Positions 59,081 through 64,000 of a DNA stretch of 64,000 nucleotides are shown in pieces. Position 1 is the first letter of the stretch. Each line of letters opens with the position of its first letter. The notes below the pieces were generated by a model that had not been told where the DNA came from, searched no databases, and saw only the letters and a list, made by a program, of their open reading frames with translations. This stretch comes from Canna indica. Lineage: Eukaryota > Streptophyta > Magnoliopsida > Zingiberales > Cannaceae. The stretch lies in NCBI GenBank assembly GCA_034359265.1, contig CP136894.1, forward strand, positions 26,752,501-26,816,500. Direction: 5' to 3'. The position numbers and the translations under genes are program-made.

Positions 59081-59858
59081 CTCCATCATATATATATATA
59101 TATCATCAGGATATATTATATATATGTATATTATCAATAATCTTAGCAGTAATCAAGCAATATCATAGCAAGATAAACACCGCAGCAGTATAAGCTTCAT
59201 TGCAACCAGAGCAGTTGAGACTGGCCAACGCACAGTTAAAATTGCATGTCTTGCATATTCATATCTTCTATTTCCTCATAAATAGAGAAGGCCAATCAAC
59301 TTCCATAAATATCATTTAACAAAGAATCTTAACTTTAGTAGTTTCAAACTCGAAAGACAGCCATAAGAAATCATAATACTTCGATCATAAAAGCTTCAAG
59401 AAAACTGCCGCTATAAAAGCTTCAAGAAAAACCGCCACCAAAAAAGCTTTAAAGAAAAATGTCAGCCCATTAATGAAGACCACTTCATTTCTTCCATAAT
59501 TGACTTAGGTCAATAAGCCTTCAAGATAATTGTCCAATCTGAATAAATTTAGACTTAAACAGTGATCATAAACAACATTCAGTATTATTTATATTAGACA
59601 TATCAAAAGAGAATCATTATTTATACCGAAAACCAAAAGTCATCATTTGCGCAGCATTCCCATCCAGAAAATCATACACTGTATGAGCGGTTAAAACTCT
59701 CCTCACACAGTTGTAACTGCCTTCAACATAAGCAAAATTCCTCATAGATGTGACTGTCCATTTAACAGAGAATAACTTTTAGAATATTTTTACTTAAGCA
59801 ACCATAGAGCAAGTAACAGTTAGACAACAGAATGTAACCTATAAATATAAACTAAGAA

Positions 59859-60060
59859 CTTCAACATAAACTCCACAGCAGTTGCAACTGACATACAATC
59901 TGAGAATTGACTGAACATCCTTTTGTCAAATATATTAACAACAATAGGCATACAACTGAGATCTTCAATATAAACTCCATAGTAGTTGCAACTCATATAC
60001 AATTAAGAACTGACCGATAATCCTTTTGCCAAATATAGCCAACACATCATAAGCCAAACA
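59859..60060. repeat. 104-bp tandem repeat, two copies
   Basis: CTTCAA(C/T)ATAAACTCCA begins at 59859 and 59963; both continue GCAACT, CATACAAT and ATCCTTTTG(T/C)CAAATATA. Confidence 0.9.
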
Positions 60061-60104
60061 CCAACACTCTAGCTAGCTTGGATCCGAGCGTTTCGTCTTC
60101 CCCG

Positions 60105-61502
60105 TGTTGGGCTAAGGTTTTCTATCTTGGTCCTAATCTCGGTTTTGATGATATCAAACATGGAACTAATGTTTCATTGAGAAATATTTTCAGGTTCCAT
60201 ATCGATTAGCTCTTGATGTCCTCGATCAGAAATATTGAAGAAATCAAAAAATTGGAATGACATTGATCATCGCGTTCGGGTTTATCGTGGAAATCTCTTG
60301 AAGATCGACATGTGCACCAAAGACGTCTTGGTCGAGTCTAATTAAAGAACACGTGGAAATCTCTCCAAGTTGATGCACGTTGAAAGTCGGAACCCAGAAA
60401 CAAAGCGCGCAAGAAGAAGGCTAAAAAAATTAAGTTCAGTCTAGATTCGGTCGACCGGTCGGTCGATTGAATGATGTTAAAAATTGGCAATAGCCAATTC
60501 GATTGACCGGTCGATCGACCAATGATGGTTAAAAATTGGCAGCGGCTACTTCGATCGATCGACCGAATAGCAGAGGAGCGGAAACGTGACTCATTCGGTC
60601 AACTCTCCAATCGATCGAACAGAGCGATAGAAGCACAAAAAGCCAGCGGTCGCTAGGCGGTCGATCGATCGAACGACGTCCAACGGGTGATAAATTGCCC
60701 GTTGAGGAGCCGTTCGATTGAGGGGTTGTAAATATCTCTCACCTAACTTCTTTAAACTCCCTTAATAACTAACATAAGCATTCAAAAGAGAGATCTGTGC
60801 CTTCTAGAGCTTGATTGACTTGCGCTCGCTTCTCCGATCAATGACTTCTCAAGCGCTCATCTTCCCTAAACTCGGGCTTCGATTCGAGCTCAATGTCTTG
60901 GCGAGTTGGAGGCTTAGAAGGCTTGGAAAAGAGCATTTGATCTTGGTTTATTCTTTAAGCTCTTTTCATTATAATTTTAATTGTTATTTGAACTTGTTTC
61001 CATTGGATTTGAGCTTATGAAGACCTAGGTTGTTAGGTCTTGAAATTTGGTGATTGCCTTTGTGTTTGAGGCTTAATTCCACCGGTGTAAACTTAGTTTA
61101 CTAGGATTAGTTGAGTTGTCCCTTAGGTTGAGGTTGAAGAGTGCTCTCGGTAAGAAGGCGGAGACTTCCGAGTGTAGAAGTGTCTTAGGTTAAGAGCGAG
61201 ACTCTTCGGGTCAAAGTCCTCGTTGTAAGGGAAACAAGATTAATCTAGTAAAGTTTAGTTTCAAAATCCTAAGAGGGGTGCTTAGGTTGTGGAGTAGGCA
61301 TTGGGGCCGAACCACTATAAATCACTGTGTAGCATTGATATTTTATTTGTATTAATTACTTTATCATTTATCGCTTTCGCATTTAGTCATTCAATCATGA
61401 ATTGCCTAAGTAATCTAAGAAATGATTAAAATCTAATTTAGGCGATAAGATTTAGTTAACACACTATTCACCCCCCATCTAGTGTGGCCATTTCACCCAA
61501 CA
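60105..61502 (+). repeat. 5' LTR of the right-hand SIRE element (1398 bp)
   Basis: Starts TGTTGGGCTAAGG and ends TTCACCCAACA; the last 450 bases follow the LTR at 1202-2915 closely (GAGACTCTTCGGGTCAAAGT, GGCATTGGGGCCGAACCACT). The palindrome cluster is at 60445-60720. CCCCG precedes it (60100-60104). Confidence 0.85.
60445..60720 (+). promoter_or_regulatory. GATC/TCGA palindrome cluster in U3
   Basis: Blocks such as GGTCGACCGGTCGGTCGATT and CGATCGATCGACCGAAT repeat, with AAAAATTGGCA between them, as in the 1855-2085 cluster. A weak TATA-like TTGTAAATA follows at 60726. Confidence 0.6.
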
Positions 61503-61504
61503 AT

Positions 61505-61512
61505 TGGTATCA
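61505..61512 (+). other. Primer-binding site of the right-hand SIRE element
   Basis: TGGTATCA directly after the LTR matches the first eight bases of the initiator-tRNA-Met site; the next bases (ACG) differ from GAGC. Confidence 0.7.
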
Positions 61513-61572
61513 ACGTAGGTCCTTAGCTTGAGATCTCACCATCTCTTCTACACTTTGGTACGATCTGGAAAA

Positions 61573-62885
61573 TGACACTAGAGTGTGTAGCGTTCGTACC
61601 ACCTAGGTTTGATGAGTCAAACTTTGGTCTTTGGAAAAGGAAGAATGTATACATTCTTAAAGACTCAAGGTATAGGTGTGTTTAATATGGTAATGTCAAA
61701 ATACGTAGAACCTAAGGAAAACATGGATGCATGGATCCAAGAACAAATTAGAAGATTTGAGTTAAATGCTAAGGCAACAAATTGCATATATTGTTCTTTG
61801 AAAAATAACATTTTTAAAAAAGTCATGCATTGTACTTCTGCATATAATATTTGGTCTACTTTGAACATGCTTTATGATTATGCTAAAACTGAAGAACTTG
61901 TTACTCTAAATGAAGGAGACGATGACAATTGTCATACTCCTATATCTAATGAAGTTCTTGAAGCTATTAGTGTATCTAGCCAAAAAAGTACAAATAGTCG
62001 GAAGAGAAAGGTGATATGTCACCTACGCAATGAGAAAGGGCACGTGAAGAAGAATTGCCCTAGTATGAAGAACAAGACAAAACGGAGGTCAAATGCTTCC
62101 ACTCACTCACGTGCATCAAGTGAAGCATCCTCACACCATGATCACGAAGCTAACATCATGAACGTTGATGAGGAGGTATGCTCTTCTTCTAGTCATGATA
62201 ATCATAATCATGGATTTAATTCATCTAGTTCCTCGGATCTTCTTTATGATGAATTATTAGACGAATATAAGATCATGTATGCCTTGATGGTTAAAAAGGA
62301 TAAAGAAAATAAGAAATTAAAGAAGGAAAACTTGACTCTTAGCTCTCATTTACATGATGCTAAACTAGAAAATGAGAAGCTAAAAATTAGTGTCTCTAAT
62401 CCATGCCACAATGTTTTAAGTATCGACACTAACAATTTGAAAAACAAAAACGACATGTTAAAGAATAAAAATAACATGTTGAAAACTCAATTGCATGGTT
62501 TACATAACTCCATGATTGATTTGAAAAATGAGGTTCTAAACCTAAACAAGAAAGTGAATGAAATGAAAAATATTTCCTCGTTTAAGAATTTTAGTAGAAA
62601 TGATTTTTCAAAAAAGAATGTCCACGCTAATGTTAAATCTCATGTTAGACATATTCTACTTTTAAGCCTCATATTCAAAAGACAAATGAAAACAAAAAGT
62701 TTAATGGAAATTGTTTTTGTTGTGGTATATATGGTCATGCTATCCATGATTGTGCTTTTAAAAGAAATCCAAGTGTCGCTAAGACACTTTGGATTCCTAG
62801 GCCAACTCACCCCCAAGGACCCAAAGCTATTTGGGTACCAAAAGTGTCTTGTTCTTTTGTAGGGGGAGCTACCACACAAGTGTGA
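61573..62885 (+). pseudogene. SIRE-type gag with two zinc knuckles, frameshifted
   Basis: ATG at 61573 opens VPPRFDESNFGLWKRK, the usual start of a copia gag (UBN2-like) domain. A shift near 61635 moves the frame, which then runs KENMDAWIQEQIRRFELNAK, and SAYNIWSTLNMLYD. A first knuckle CHLRNEKGHVKKNC has Arg for its second Cys. Then come a Ser/His-rich stretch and a long Lys/Asn/Leu coiled coil. After another shift near 62680 a second, intact knuckle CFCCGIYGHAIHDC appears, then GPKAIWVPK, ending TGA at 62883. Gag would form the virus-like particle and package RNA. Confidence 0.8.
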
Positions 62886-63579
62886 ATGGGAAATGGAACA
62901 TTCAAGTTGACCTTGTATTCAAATGAAAAATCTCCATTTGGTTCCAACTTCAAACCATCATGATGCCATAGGTATGGATATTGGCATCTAAGTAAACTTA
63001 GTATCATCTCCTTTACTTTATTTGAATTCATTTAAGTTGGAGTTTTATGATACTCGATTGATTTGAGTAGATTTTATCCGCTCTTAATACGATTTTACTA
63101 AAATGATTTTTGATTTTTGATTTCCGATCTCTTCGGAGATCTATGTGGCCTACAACGGGCCTAGGCGACCTTGCGGTTTTAAATCGTAGGCTCATTGTGG
63201 TCTTTCGGTTTTCGACCAATATGAAGGGTTGGAGATCTTATGTTTTAAATTTTCATATTTTGAGATCTCTTGATTTGTTTCGAATTCACGATAATTTATT
63301 TTGAAACTGATTTCAAACTATTTAGCAAAGTAAATTTTAAAATCAATACTTGATTCCCTCTTTGCTATCTAGTACGATAACTTGTTAGTAGTCACATTTC
63401 CATTATGCTACTAATGAATATTGTTTGGAATTTATCAAAAATGTGATGAAAGGCTAGTAGATTGAATTTGGAAAGAAAATGAAAAGTTTGAGAAAATTTT
63501 CAAGAATGAGGTACAAGTTCGTTTTTGCAAAAATCTTAATATACTTGAATATTCATGCTTTAATGATGTCTCGATATAC

Positions 63580-63960
63580 TCATGATTGATTTTGCATGAT
63601 AAATGTTTGAATTTTCATGAGTAGGAAAAATCATGATAACTAGGCAATTTCATGATATTGATATTGAGTGAAATTGGACTAGGTTGAAAGTCCTTATTAG
63701 AGACCTCATTTTGAGTAAACACCCAATAAACATGTTTAGATACACACATGATATGATTCTAGGTATTTAAACTTGAAAATTCATGTGTAGATGAACAAGA
63801 CGATAACTAGATCACTTTAGGCGACTTAAGCTTGAAAATTTTGACCGAAGTCAACAAATCGACTTGGACACTTCATTTTAAGTCCAAACTTCATAAACAT
63901 GTCTAGGAATAGGTATGACATATTTTCATGCACTTAGAATGAAAAATTCACATGGATATG
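63580..63960 (+). repeat. Degenerate ~170-bp tandem repeat after gag
   Basis: AAACATGT(T/C)TAG at about 63727 and 63894 marks two units, each preceded by a CATTTTGAGT or CATTTTAAGT block and followed by AAAATTCA(T/C). Related to 180-470. Confidence 0.65.
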
Positions 63961-64000
63961 GATAAAATGATATAGAGGCCATTTCATGATAACCTCTTGT

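Larger units (their letters stand above)
58065..60104. other. Repeat-rich region, probable old LTR element, no gene recognised
   Basis: 58150-58320 has GAATTGTTTACGTAGTTCAG and CTCTCTTTAAGTACACTTAC, words common in copia LTR leader sequence. Two tandem repeats follow (listed separately) and a (TA)n run is at 59088-59102. A threefold repeat of AAAAGCTTCAAGAAAA is at 59388-59450. Confidence 0.45.
60105..64000 (+). mobile_element. SIRE/Maximus-type element with gag-like gene but no pol in view
   Basis: 5' LTR 60105-61502, primer site 61505-61512, gag-like pseudogene 61573-62885, then at least 1.1 kb of noncoding sequence to the window edge. That noncoding part has the same ~170-bp degenerate unit as bases 187-470, which directly precede a 3' LTR of this family. 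A pol domain would be expected right after the second zinc knuckle but is not there. The element runs off the window, so its full length is unknown. Confidence 0.8.

Overview
This is plant nuclear DNA, probably monocot. The evidence is a MIR166 hairpin, initiator-Met-tRNA primer sites, Ty1-copia and Ty3-gypsy LTR elements, CACTA (En/Spm) transposons, MITEs, and a very GC-rich captured beta-1,3-glucanase fragment. The monocot call is an inference from GC-rich coding style; I cannot name a species. Almost the whole window is nested, decaying transposable elements. The only conserved host gene I recognise is a MIR166 precursor near 40.4 kb (minus strand). There are no bacterial-type operons, rRNA, CRISPR arrays or convincing tRNAs.

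Layout. 1-2915: 3' end of a SIRE/Maximus-type Ty1-copia element, inserted into the integrase of a Tekay-like Ty3-gypsy element that fills 2916-9323 (minus; decayed gag, protease, RT/RNase H, partial integrase, 2.6-kb 5' LTR). 9324-10407: AT-rich. 10408-14772: truncated copia element (minus) carrying a 336-bp fold-back element in its integrase and a 591-bp MULE-like MITE between protease and integrase. 14898-15728: Tourist-like MITE with TTA target duplication. About 16.1-20.0 kb: broken CACTA element (CACTA-3), interrupted by a truncated SIRE LTR.

21279-34392 is a solo gypsy LTR (target duplication GAACA) split by a 10.4-kb CACTA element (CACTA-1, 23010-33383, duplication TCA). CACTA-1 is itself split by a 1.5-kb Pack-CACTA (30163-31687, duplication CAT) that has captured part of a GH17 beta-1,3-glucanase gene. 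35372-36404 is a miniature CACTA (duplication AAG). 37.3-42.2 kb is the least repetitive stretch and holds MIR166. 42199-55784 is a large CACTA element (CACTA-2, duplication AGA) with the best preserved transposase and an ORF1 gene containing an exact 78-bp duplication and a dense array of palindromes. 56.1-57.2 kb is an old SIRE-like LTR (minus); 57.7-58.1 kb is a LINE ORF1 zinc-knuckle fragment; 58.1-60.1 kb is repeat-rich. 60105 to the end is a SIRE-type element with a 5' LTR, a gag-like gene and, as far as the window goes, no pol.

How parts work together. In CACTA elements the TNP2/TNPD protein is the transposase and the ORF1 (TNPA/Ptta-like) protein binds short subterminal repeats. Both genes and both sets of terminal repeats are visible in CACTA-1 and CACTA-2, and the two miniature or Pack elements keep only the ends, so they would depend on proteins made elsewhere. 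Four CACTA insertions and the solo LTR have exact target duplications, so the order of insertion can be read from the sequence.
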